Origin: Sphingomonas sp. BK345
Lineage (GTDB): Bacteria > Pseudomonadota > Alphaproteobacteria > Sphingomonadales > Sphingomonadaceae
Direction of reading: 5' to 3'
NCBI RefSeq assembly: GCF_014193845.1
Contig: NZ_JACHZX010000003.1
Location: 682,001 to 746,000 of the forward strand
DNA length: 64,000 nucleotides
Made by a program: the position numbers and the translations under genes. Shown here in pieces: positions 43,731-52,114 of the stretch. The stretch's first letter is position 1. Each line of letters opens with the position of its first letter. The notes below the pieces were generated by a model. That model searched no databases and was not told the DNA's origin. It was given only the letters and a program-made list of their open reading frames with translations.

Positions 43731-45503
43731 CTACCGCTTCGGCTCGCGCGCGATCGGGTAGCGCAGCGCGTAGGCATGCCCCGGCCCGGCGCGCGCGTAG
43801 AGCCATGCGAGGCGGGCGTCCGGGTCGGCCGCGAGGGCGCGATCTGCGGCCAGCGCGGCGTCGAACTCGGCGCGCAGCCGCGGCTCGGTCGCCAGCATCC
43901 GGTCACCGAGCGCGGCGAGGACGAACGCGTCGGTGCTGGGCGCGGGTGACAGCATCTCCGGGAAGAACCCCCATGCCAGGAACGAGTCCTGGCTCTCCGG
44001 CTCGAGCAGCGCGGCGGCGAGCAGACCCAGCGGCTGATCCGCAGACACGCGCACGCTGCCCGCCGGCATCACCTCCTCGGCGGCCTCGTGGACGAAGCGC
44101 GCGGTGACCGGATAGCGTCCCTCGCTCGGCCGCGACACCGCCGGATCGACGAGGCGGACGCGATCGACCGTCAGCCGTCGCGGCGCGTCGATCGGGTCGA
44201 GGCGGATGCCGTGCAGGCGCAGGCGATCGATCACCTCGGTCTGCGCGGCGGGCACCCACCACGCAGCGGGCAGGCGCACGGTCTCGGTCGCGGTCTGGCC
44301 GATGACCGGCATGCGGAAGGTGATCGGTCGACCCAGCCAGCGCTGCTCCTGCCGCCCCGAAGCGGGCGACAGGTACGTGTCGAACGCCACGCCCCTGAAC
44401 CGCTCGACCCAGCCGATCGGCTGCGCCGCGGGCGCCCAGCGAGTGAGCAGCTCGCGCGGCCGGCTCGTGCGATCCCGCGCTTTCGCCGCGCGGATGCGGG
44501 CGGCGTCGGTGCCCGCGATCCGGAGCGCCGCCTCGAGCAGGACATAGGTGCCGAGAACGCGCTGCCGGTATGGCTTGAGCATGTGATTCTCGACGAGCAC
44601 CGTCGGCACGCCGATGAAGTCGCCATAGCCGGTCGAGTAGCGCGGACCTTCCGGGCTGCGTCGGATGCCCCTCGCCGGTTCACGAGTGTCGATCGGACTG
44701 GGGTAGAGGATCGGGAGGTGCCCCGACTTGGTCAGCGCCCTCGACACGGCCGGGCCGAACCGCGTCTCCAGCCAACCCGCGGTCGCGCGGTGCCGCGCGT
44801 AGGTGCCCCAGCCGGCGTAGGTGTAGGTGATGTCGTACTGCATGTCGAAGCCCTCGCTGACATGGCAGTCGACGTACAAAATCGGGTCGAGCGACCTGAT
44901 CAGCCCGATCATCGCGCGCGTCTCCGGCGCGTCGGCCTTGGCGTAGTCGCGGTTCAGGTCGATGTCGCGGGCGTTGCCGTCGCGCCCCTTCTCCGCCGGG
45001 CCGCGCAGATGAACGAAGTTGTACGCGCTCATCTGCTCGTGACCGTCGATGTTGTATATCGGCACGAAGACCAGGTCGACCTGATCGAGCAGGTTCGCCT
45101 TGCCGCGCAGGGCGATGTCGCGCAGCAGCATCAGCCCGGCGTCCTTCCCGTCGATCTCGCCGGCGTGGATGCCCGCCTGGACGAGCACGACCGGCCTGTC
45201 GGCCTCGCCCTTGCTGGCGCGGACGTACAGCAGCTCGCGCCCCTCGGTCGTGCGCCCGAAGCTGTGGAGGCTGATCAGCGGCGACGCCGCATCAAGCCGT
45301 TCCAACCATCGCCGGACCTCGGCGTAGCGTGGCGTCCTCCGGAATGCGGACGTCTCCGCCGGGGTGATCCACGGGTCTTCCGGTGCGGCGACGAGTGCCT
45401 CGCTCGTGCCGTGCCATGGCAGCTCGGGTGGTAGCGGCGCCGGCCCCTGCGCGGCGATCAGCGACAGCGAGACGAGAGCGAGCGTGATCGCGCGTGAGAG
45501 CAA
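43731..45503 (-). CDS. M14-family zinc carboxypeptidase
   Basis: An exported metallocarboxypeptidase of about 590 residues. The zinc ligands are in AGIHAGEIDGKD (His-x-x-Glu) and YVDCHVSEGFD (His), and the catalytic glutamate is likely in VLVENHMLKPY. It removes C-terminal residues from peptides. The open frame reaches 45995, but the upstream part is low-complexity and overlaps the regulator gene. I placed the start at the TTG at 45503, before the signal sequence ITLALVSLSLIAAQG. The exact start is uncertain. Confidence 0.8.
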   Translation of the reverse strand: MLSRAITLALVSLSLIAAQGPAPLPPELPWHGTSEALVAAPEDPWITPAETSAFRRTPRYAEVRRWLERLDAASPLISLHSFGRTTEGRELLYVRASKGEADRPVVLVQAGIHAGEIDGKDAGLMLLRDIALRGKANLLDQVDLVFVPIYNIDGHEQMSAYNFVHLRGPAEKGRDGNARDIDLNRDYAKADAPETRAMIGLIRSLDPILYVDCHVSEGFDMQYDITYTYAGWGTYARHRATAGWLETRFGPAVSRALTKSGHLPILYPSPIDTREPARGIRRSPEGPRYSTGYGDFIGVPTVLVENHMLKPYRQRVLGTYVLLEAALRIAGTDAARIRAAKARDRTSRPRELLTRWAPAAQPIGWVERFRGVAFDTYLSPASGRQEQRWLGRPITFRMPVIGQTATETVRLPAAWWVPAAQTEVIDRLRLHGIRLDPIDAPRRLTVDRVRLVDPAVSRPSEGRYPVTARFVHEAAEEVMPAGSVRVSADQPLGLLAAALLEPESQDSFLAWGFFPEMLSPAPSTDAFVLAALGDRMLATEPRLRAEFDAALAADRALAADPDARLAWLYARAGPGHAYALRYPIAREPKR

Positions 45504-45624
45504 GGCGTGACGTCCATGATCGAAGGCGGGGACATGCAGCGCCGCGCGCGTGACACGGCGCGCGACCAGCGGAGCACCGACCCGCCACCCTCCAGCGGTC
45601 GGCCCCCCGCGGCGCTCACCTATG

Positions 45625-45643
45625 TGATGATGCAACATGCGGC
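45625..45643. promoter_or_regulatory. Candidate Zur-type site before the M14 peptidase
   Basis: GTGATGATGCAACATGCGG, about 120 bases before the proposed start and just after the regulator gene. GATGCAACAT matches the core at 54233. Confidence 0.45.
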
Positions 45644-45675
45644 AACCCCTCGGCCGCCCTGTCGCGTGACCCTCG

Positions 45676-46146
45676 TCAGTCGCTCGGCGCGCACCGACGG
45701 CACACGCCATGTATCTCCAGGACCGGACGTTGAGCAGTGAAGCCGGAGTGCGTGGCGGCCCGTCGGACACCTTCCGCAGCGTCCTCGTCGTCGACGTGCT
45801 GCGTGTCGCCGCACTCGCCGCAGATGAGGAAGATGCAGTCGTGACGGCATCCCGGATGAGCGTTGGCGACATAGGCGTTAACGCTCTCGATCCGCTGTGC
45901 CACGTTGGCGGCGACGAACAGGTCGAGGATGCGGTACACGCTGTTGGCGGCGATCCGCCGCCCTTCCGTCTTCGACAGGGCCTCGGTGATATCATAGGCG
46001 GACGCCGGCTTGTCGAAGCTCGTCAGCGCGGCGAAGACTTTCTCTCGCATCGCCGTCCATTGCTGACCGGCCGACTCGGTCGCGGCCGCGGCCGCCGTCA
46101 GCAAGGCGTCGCCGCTGAGATCCACGTGATGATGCATGGTGGCCAT
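45676..46146 (-). CDS. zur: Fur-family regulator, probably Zur
   Basis: A 156-residue Fur-superfamily repressor. The winged-helix is in the first 85 residues (MREKVFAALTSFDKPASAYD, ANSVYRILDLFVAANVAQRI). The dimerisation/metal domain has HPGCRHDCIFLICGECGD and ends GVCRRC, giving the two Cys-x-x-Cys pairs of the structural zinc site. An N-terminal MHHHVD adds histidines. The neighbourhood (zinc chaperone, ZIP transporter, TonB receptors) favours Zur over Fur. It is divergent from the receptor at 46281, with operator-like sites in the 134-base gap. Confidence 0.85.
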   Translation of the reverse strand: MATMHHHVDLSGDALLTAAAAATESAGQQWTAMREKVFAALTSFDKPASAYDITEALSKTEGRRIAANSVYRILDLFVAANVAQRIESVNAYVANAHPGCRHDCIFLICGECGDTQHVDDEDAAEGVRRAATHSGFTAQRPVLEIHGVCRRCAPSD

Positions 46147-46200
46147 GAACCTATTTATGCACGCCAGCCGACAACCGCAATCACGTCTCGCCGGCTACAT

Positions 46201-46241
46201 GGCAATATAACGTCACAACGGCGTTGATATAACGAAACATC
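46201..46241. promoter_or_regulatory. Candidate Zur-type sites in the zur/TonB gap
   Basis: Two AT-rich words, CAATATAACGTCAC and TTGATATAACGAAACATC, lie between the divergent regulator and receptor. ATATAACG recurs in both, consistent with joint control of both genes. Confidence 0.4.
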
Positions 46242-46280
46242 GCGCATAACGCGAGGACGACAGGGATCGGGGAATCAAGA

Positions 46281-48473
46281 ATGAAGATCGTCATGAGAAC
46301 ATCCGTCAGCATCGTTGCGCTCGTGCTGGCCGCACCCGCGATGGCCCAATCCGGCTCGGGCGGCACCGGAGTCACGAGCACGGAGCAGGGCGGCGGCGCG
46401 GCGAGCGTCCGCACCTCGTCGCGTCAGGCCGCCGTGGGCCGCGACGTCATCGTCACCGCGCCGATCCAGCGAAGCGAGCGAGACGTGCTGCAGGGCACGT
46501 CCGTGCTGACGGGCGAGGCGCTCACGCGCGACCTGCGCCCGACGATCGGCGAGACGCTGTCGCGGCTGCCCGGCGTCTCGGCGACGTCCTTCGGTCCCAG
46601 CGCGTCGCGCCCGATCCTGCGCGGCTTTCAGGGCGAGCGCATCCGCGTTCTCACCGAGGGCATCGGCTCGATCGACGTCAGCAACACGTCGGTCGATCAC
46701 GCGGTCATCATCGACCCGCTGCTCGCCGAGCGCGTCGAGGTGCTGCGCGGGCCGAGCGCGCTGCTGTTCGGCTCGTCGGCGGTCGGCGGCGTCGTCAACG
46801 TGATCGACTCGCGTATCCCGCGCAGCGTGCCCGAGAACGGCTATCGGCTGAACGGCATCGCCACCTACGGTTCGGCCGCCAGCGAGCGGTCGGGCGAGAT
46901 GGCCGGCGACGTGGCGGTCGGGCAGCACCTCGTCCTCCATGCCGACGGCTCGTACCTGAAGACCGACGATCTGCGCATCGGCGGCTACGCGCTCTCGCCG
47001 GCGGCGCGCGCGGCCGCGCTCAGCCAGGTGGGCCTGCCGCAGGACACCGACGAGCCGATCGACTTCGCCGCGAGTGCCGCGATCCGCAAGCGTCTGCCGA
47101 ACAGCTTTTCCGAGACCTGGACCGCGGGTGCCGGCGCCAGCTTCATCACCGATACCGGGCAGCTGGGCGTCAGCTACAGCCACTACGACAGCTTCTACGG
47201 CATCCCGCTGCGCTACGCCACCGAGGTGGGTCAGGAGCAGGAGGCCCCGCGCCTCGACGTCGTCCAGAACCGCGTCGACCTGCGCGGCGAGGTCGAAACC
47301 GGCGGCGGCTTCCTCGACCGGATCCGGGTCCGGGCAGGGCACGCCACCTATCGCCACTTCGAGCTGGAGGAGGACGGCAGCGTCGGCACCGCCTTCTACA
47401 ACAACGGTCTCGAGGGCCGGCTCGAGCTGGTCCAGGCGCGCAAGGGTGCCTGGTCCGGCGCGTCGGGCGTCCAATATTTCAACCGCCAGTTCAACGTGGT
47501 CGGCGAGGAGGCCTTCCTGCCGCGCAACGAGACCAACCAGACCGGCCTGTTCACGCTGCAGCAGCTCGACTTCGGTGCGCTGAAGGCTGAGGCGGGAGCC
47601 CGCTACGAGTGGAGTGACCTGACCGCCAAGAACGACGCCGACCAGCGCTTCTTCGCCGGCCGCCGCAACTTCGGCGCCTTTTCGGGGTCGCTGGGCGCGT
47701 CCTACGGTCTCTCCGACGCGATCCGCGTGGGTCTGAACGGCTCCTACACCGAGCGCGCGCCGTCGGCGGAAGAGCTGTTCGCGAACGGCGGCCACGCCGG
47801 CACGCAGGCCTATGAGCTGGGCAGCGCCGACTTCCGGCTGGAGCGCAGCTGGGGGCTCGAGGCCACGCTCCACGCGCATAACGATCGGTTCAACTTCGAC
47901 GCCTCGGCCTATTACAACTGGTTCTCGAACTATATCTCTGAGAACCAGACCGACCAGGCGGTGTGCGAGGCGGCCGCGATCCAGTTCGGCGCGATCGACC
48001 GCGAGGTCGATCTGCCGTGCTTCCAGTACCAGCAGGCCGATGCGCGCTACTACGGCTTCGAGGCGGATCTCTCCGCCAACCTGTTCACCCTGGGTACCAC
48101 GCGGATCAACGCCGACGTGCTGGGCGACTATGTGCACGCGAACATCGTCGACCAGGGTCCGGTCCCGCGGATCCCGGCGCCGCGCGTGCTCGGCGGGCTC
48201 GAGGCGCAGGGCGACCGGTTCACCGCCCGCGCGGAGGTGGAACATGCATTCGATCAGAACCGCACTGCGCCGTTCGAGACGCGGACCGACGACTATACGA
48301 TGGTCAACGCCAGCGTGAGCCTCTCGCCCTTCGGACGTGACAGCAAGACCCAGCTGGTCCTGAGCGCGAACAATATCTTCGACGTGACCGCGCGGCGAGC
48401 GGCGAGCTTCCTCAAGGACTTCGCCCCGCTCGCCGGCCGCGACCTGCGCGCGACGCTGCGCTTCGGCCTCTGA
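46281..48473 (+). CDS. TonB-dependent receptor
   Basis: A 730-residue receptor. It has a signal peptide (MKIVMRTSVSIVALVLAAPA, cleavage after AMAQ), a plug with LSRLPGVSATSFGPSASRPI, LRGFQGERIRVLTEGIGSID and VLRGPSALLFGSSAVGGVVN, and a barrel ending DLRATLRFGL. A late loop holds two cysteines (QAVCEAAAIQF, DLPCFQYQ). The plug resembles the ZnuD-like group. It is divergent from the Fur/Zur regulator, and therefore a likely direct target. Confidence 0.9.
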   Translation: MKIVMRTSVSIVALVLAAPAMAQSGSGGTGVTSTEQGGGAASVRTSSRQAAVGRDVIVTAPIQRSERDVLQGTSVLTGEALTRDLRPTIGETLSRLPGVSATSFGPSASRPILRGFQGERIRVLTEGIGSIDVSNTSVDHAVIIDPLLAERVEVLRGPSALLFGSSAVGGVVNVIDSRIPRSVPENGYRLNGIATYGSAASERSGEMAGDVAVGQHLVLHADGSYLKTDDLRIGGYALSPAARAAALSQVGLPQDTDEPIDFAASAAIRKRLPNSFSETWTAGAGASFITDTGQLGVSYSHYDSFYGIPLRYATEVGQEQEAPRLDVVQNRVDLRGEVETGGGFLDRIRVRAGHATYRHFELEEDGSVGTAFYNNGLEGRLELVQARKGAWSGASGVQYFNRQFNVVGEEAFLPRNETNQTGLFTLQQLDFGALKAEAGARYEWSDLTAKNDADQRFFAGRRNFGAFSGSLGASYGLSDAIRVGLNGSYTERAPSAEELFANGGHAGTQAYELGSADFRLERSWGLEATLHAHNDRFNFDASAYYNWFSNYISENQTDQAVCEAAAIQFGAIDREVDLPCFQYQQADARYYGFEADLSANLFTLGTTRINADVLGDYVHANIVDQGPVPRIPAPRVLGGLEAQGDRFTARAEVEHAFDQNRTAPFETRTDDYTMVNASVSLSPFGRDSKTQLVLSANNIFDVTARRAASFLKDFAPLAGRDLRATLRFGL

Positions 48474-48536
48474 CCGCTCCCGGCGCTGCCAGCGGACATC
48501 GCGTCCGCGGGCAGCGCCGGTCTCGGCGCGTCAGGA

Positions 48537-49871
48537 TCAGGAGGAGGGCGGCGCGAGAGGGCGTCGGTCGAGCATCGCGGCGGGTGTCACGAACCGCGCC
48601 GCCATGCCTTTCGGGCGGGTGACATCCTCGTAGCTCGGTGCGAGCCGAAAGTCGTCCGCGCCGAAGGGACGATCGTGGAACAGGTAAGCGTAATAGAACT
48701 CGCGCAGCCGGCGGTGGAACGCCCGGATGCGATCCTGGTAGGCGAGTTGCGCGCGTAGGTCGGTCTCTGCCAGACCGGTCAGCAGCGCCTGTACGCCGAC
48801 CGACGGCAGCGCCCAGCCGAGCGCGCGCGCGAGCGCGTCGCGGCGCTCGAGACCGTCGCGATAGGCCGCGACGCTGGCGGCGACGCTCTCGTCGCCGACC
48901 TGGTGGAAGGCGAGGTACCATTTGTAGTGGAACGCCGCCCCGAGCGGCGGCGAGTCGGCCCAGCGCGGATGGTGCGCGTAGAAGCGCCGCATCGTCTCCT
49001 CGCGCGGGATGTCCCAGGCGTGGTTCACCTGCTCGCGCTGCGCCAGCGCGATCTCCGCACCCTGCGCCACCGGCACCGCGCGGTTGATCGCGACGTGCGC
49101 CAGCGTGGGCACGACGAGCACGAGCACCAGCCAGCCGGCGGCGAGCGTCGCCGCGTTTGCCACCGAGCTCCAGCGTAGCCGGCCGACCAGCGCCGCAATG
49201 CCGATCCAGAACAGCAGATAGGCCGCGATGACGAGCGTCACAACGAGGATCGATCCCAGCAGGACGCCTGACCAGGCCGCGACCACGGCGAAGGGCAGTG
49301 CCAGCGCGAGCCACAGGAGCGCGAGGCGCAGCAGCGTGCGCCGCCGCGTCAGCGCGGTGCCTCCCCGCGGCAGCGCCGCCAGCATGCGCCAGCGGCCGGC
49401 CTCGCGCTCGCCCGACACCATGTCGTGGAACAAGGCGATCACGAACAGCGGCGCCAGGAACACCAGCACGAAGGCGAAGTCGAAGCGACCGGGCAGCGCC
49501 AGCTCGGGGTTGAACGTGTCGCCGTCGTAGATCTGCGCCTCCAGCCCGAGCGCCCGGACGCGCAGGATATAGGGCGACACGTCGCGCATGCCGATCGCGG
49601 CGAAGGCGAGCGGCGCGGGCGAGTCCCACGTCGGATGGAAGCTGTAATAGGCCGCGCTCCCCGCGTCCTTGCTGCGATCGACATAGGCGGCGACGGCGGC
49701 GATATCCTCCGCCTGCGCCGCAGGGATTGCCGCGATCGCGGCGCGCTGGCGCGACACCTCGGCCACGCCGGCAGCGAGGGCGGCGATCGTCAGCGCCACG
49801 AGAAGCGCGAGAACGACGACGGTCAGCCGCGCGCGGAGCAGCAGCCGCACCTCATGCACCCAGAGCCTCAT
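48537..49871 (-). CDS. ABC-2 type permease (DUF3526-like), third gene
   Basis: A 444-residue inner-membrane permease with an N-terminal helix (LTVVVLALLVALTIAALAAG), a long periplasmic loop (about 40-135), then at least five helices, including FAFVLVFLAPLFVIALFHDM followed by VSGEREAGRWRMLAALP. That is the ABC-2 signature region. It is translationally coupled to the preceding permease by a four-base overlap and is the last gene of the operon. DUF3526-type permeases pair with a second permease and an ATPase in exporters of unknown substrate. Confidence 0.85.
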   Translation of the reverse strand: MRLWVHEVRLLLRARLTVVVLALLVALTIAALAAGVAEVSRQRAAIAAIPAAQAEDIAAVAAYVDRSKDAGSAAYYSFHPTWDSPAPLAFAAIGMRDVSPYILRVRALGLEAQIYDGDTFNPELALPGRFDFAFVLVFLAPLFVIALFHDMVSGEREAGRWRMLAALPRGGTALTRRRTLLRLALLWLALALPFAVVAAWSGVLLGSILVVTLVIAAYLLFWIGIAALVGRLRWSSVANAATLAAGWLVLVLVVPTLAHVAINRAVPVAQGAEIALAQREQVNHAWDIPREETMRRFYAHHPRWADSPPLGAAFHYKWYLAFHQVGDESVAASVAAYRDGLERRDALARALGWALPSVGVQALLTGLAETDLRAQLAYQDRIRAFHRRLREFYYAYLFHDRPFGADDFRLAPSYEDVTRPKGMAARFVTPAAMLDRRPLAPPSS

Positions 49872-51307
49872 CGGCGGTCTCCCAGACGGCGCGCGACCAT
49901 GGCGAGGGCGCCGCCCGCCGTGACGAGCCAGACGAGCACCACGGCCAGCCCGGGCAGGGCTCGCGCCGCAAGCTCCGCGCCGCTCGGCGCACGATAGTGG
50001 AAGTCGGGGAGCCGGCCCCAGCTGTCGCCGGAGACGCGCTTGCGTCGATCGGCGTCGACGTCCTCGGCGACATCGTCGGCATAGCTGACTGCCTCCGCCT
50101 CCATCCGGTTGAGCCGCTGCACGAGATCGTAGCGATAGGCCTCCGCCTGCTCGAGGAAGCGGCGGTGACCCGTGAAGTCAGTACCCGCCGCCGCCATCGA
50201 CAGCGATCGCAGCGCGATTGCCGGGCTCAGCACGCCGGCGATGCCGACCAGCATGTTCTGGCGGTCCTGCGCGGCGTAGCTGCGATCGGCGTAGCGGTCG
50301 AACAGCGCGGACGTGAGCCGCTCGCCCTCGACCGCGAGCAAACCCTTGTAGTTGACGGGCAGGTCCTCGATCCGCGTCACGCCGAAGCGGCGCAGCGTCG
50401 CGCGTTGGAACGCCGCGAAGTGGGCGTCCTCGGGATCGTGACTGTCGCCCAGCTGGCGCAGGTCGCGCGCGATGGCGACGTCGGTCTGCAGACGGTTCGT
50501 GAGCGGCACGGCGGCGCTCGCTAGGTCCGGCGCGACGCGGGGCAGGAGCACGACCGTCACCGCCCAGAGCGCCACCAGGATCAGCAGCGCGTCACGGCTT
50601 CGGCGCACCAGCGCCGACACCAGCATGATCAGCATTACCCAGAGCCCGAGGTAGCCGGCATAGCCCAGCGCCAGCGTGGCGATCGGAAGCGCGAGCGCGC
50701 CCGGCTGCGCCGCGATGGCGATCAGGCCGACCATCGCGGGGAGACCCGCGACGAGCGCGACGGCGCCGAGTGCCAGCAATTTGCCCGCTACCAGGCGCGT
50801 CCGCCCGACGCCCTGCAGCAGGAGCAGACGCAGCGTGCCCCGCTCGGTCTCACGCGCGACCGCCCCGAAGCCGAGGAAGATGAGCAGCAGCGGCGCGACC
50901 GCCTGCAGGACGAAGGCCGGTGTCAGCTGACCGAAGCGGACCAGCAGCGAGCTCTGTCGCACGTCGCCGAAATTGGCGGTGTTCTGGCGGTGACCCTCGA
51001 GGAACATGCTGCTGCCGGTGAAGGCGTCGACCCCGGGGTCGAACGCGGCGAGCGGGCCGAGCGGGCGGAAGATGAAGTGGCCGTAGTGCACCATGCGGTG
51101 CGGGTGACGATCCGGCTGGGCGTCGAAGGCATGTTCCGCCTCATGCTGGTGGCGGAGGCGCAGGTCGGCGCTCGCGCGCTGGTGCGCCCAGGAGCTGAGC
51201 GTCGCGGTCAGCGACAGCAGCACCAGCAGCGCGAGCGCGATCACCGCGACCCGGTTGCGCCGCATCAGGCGTAGCTCGTCGCGAGCGATGAGGGTGAGCG
51301 CGCTCAT
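49868..51307 (-). CDS. ABC-2 type permease, second gene
   Basis: A 479-residue permease. N-terminal helix (VAVIALALLVLLSLTATLSS), a large periplasmic loop with many His (LRLRHQHEAEHAFDAQPDRH, PHRMVHYGHF), then ABC-2 helices with FGAVARETERGTLRLLLLQG. The His-rich loop near residues 50-75 could touch metal. The ATG at 51307 overlaps the ATPase stop, and its own stop overlaps the next start. Together the three genes encode one exporter. Confidence 0.87.
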   Translation of the reverse strand: MSALTLIARDELRLMRRNRVAVIALALLVLLSLTATLSSWAHQRASADLRLRHQHEAEHAFDAQPDRHPHRMVHYGHFIFRPLGPLAAFDPGVDAFTGSSMFLEGHRQNTANFGDVRQSSLLVRFGQLTPAFVLQAVAPLLLIFLGFGAVARETERGTLRLLLLQGVGRTRLVAGKLLALGAVALVAGLPAMVGLIAIAAQPGALALPIATLALGYAGYLGLWVMLIMLVSALVRRSRDALLILVALWAVTVVLLPRVAPDLASAAVPLTNRLQTDVAIARDLRQLGDSHDPEDAHFAAFQRATLRRFGVTRIEDLPVNYKGLLAVEGERLTSALFDRYADRSYAAQDRQNMLVGIAGVLSPAIALRSLSMAAAGTDFTGHRRFLEQAEAYRYDLVQRLNRMEAEAVSYADDVAEDVDADRRKRVSGDSWGRLPDFHYRAPSGAELAARALPGLAVVLVWLVTAGGALAMVARRLGDRR

Positions 51308-52044
51308 GCCGCGTCGCGCTTTGCGGCGACGGCGAAGCGCGCGTGCAGCGCACGCACGTCGAACCGCGCCGGGCCAGCCGCGGCGACATCGTGGACGATC
51401 CTGCCGCCCTCGAGGAAGCCGATGCGGTCGGCGATGTCGGCGGCGGAGAGCAGGTCGTGCGTCACCATCAGCACCGCGGTGCCGCGATCGCGCACCGCCA
51501 CCAGCAGCGCGTTGAAGTCGGCGGTCGCGCGCGGGTCGAGCCCAGAGGTCGGCTCGTCGAGCAGGAGCACGGGCACCTCGCGCAGCAGCGCGACCGCGAT
51601 CGCCACCTTCTGCCGCATGCCCTTGGAGAAGCCGCCGAGCCGCTGGTCCCACGCGTCCCGCTGCAGGCCGGCGGCGGCGAGTGCCGACGTGATCGCCTCG
51701 CGACCGTGACGCTCGTCCGATAGCGCGAGCAGATAGTCGGCATTCTCGACGGCGGTGAGGTGCTCGTAGAGGGCGACGTTCTCGGGCAGGTAGGCGACCC
51801 GCCGCCGGACCGCGTCGGGCGCGGCGGCCGGGTCGATGCCGTCGACCGCGATCATTCCCGATTGCGCCCGCGCGAAGCCCAGCAGCGCGGCCAGGGTGGT
51901 CGACTTGCCGGCACCGTTGCCGCCCAGCAGGGCGGTGATGCTGCCGGCGGGGACGCGCAGCGACAGGCCGTCGAGGATGCGGCGTGCCCCGTAAGAGAGG
52001 ACGAGTTCGTCGATCAGGATTCGCGGGGCGTCGTCGGTCGGCAT
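51304..52044 (-). CDS. ABC transporter ATPase, first gene
   Basis: A 246-residue ATPase: Walker A GGNGAGKST, the Q-loop replaced by YLPENVALYEHL as in CcmA/NatA-type exporters, signature FSKGMRQK, Walker B VLLLDEPTSGLDP and switch His in THDL. It powers the two downstream permeases. I chose the ATG at 52044; upstream codons extend the frame to 52158 but would overlap an operator-like site at 52083. The operon sits between two TonB receptors. Confidence 0.92.
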   Translation of the reverse strand: MPTDDAPRILIDELVLSYGARRILDGLSLRVPAGSITALLGGNGAGKSTTLAALLGFARAQSGMIAVDGIDPAAAPDAVRRRVAYLPENVALYEHLTAVENADYLLALSDERHGREAITSALAAAGLQRDAWDQRLGGFSKGMRQKVAIAVALLREVPVLLLDEPTSGLDPRATADFNALLVAVRDRGTAVLMVTHDLLSAADIADRIGFLEGGRIVHDVAAAGPARFDVRALHARFAVAAKRDAA

Positions 52045-52082
52045 GCTGCTGTCTTCCTCTCGCATCCGTCTTGCCGGTAGGC

Positions 52083-52101
52083 GCAATGTTACATCATTTC
52101 C
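52083..52101. promoter_or_regulatory. Candidate Zur-type site before the ABC operon
   Basis: GCAATGTTACATCATTTCC; on the gene strand AAATGATGTAACATTGC, about 40 bases before the ATPase start. Confidence 0.5.
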
Positions 52102-52114
52102 GCTGTTGCGACGG

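Noticed and set aside
43469..44107. A 212-residue plus-strand frame
   Set aside because: Arg-rich chance frame partly antisense to the M14 peptidase.
46275..48245. A 656-residue minus-strand open frame
   Set aside because: Antisense to a TonB receptor with complete plug motifs; no recognisable domain and shadow-like composition.
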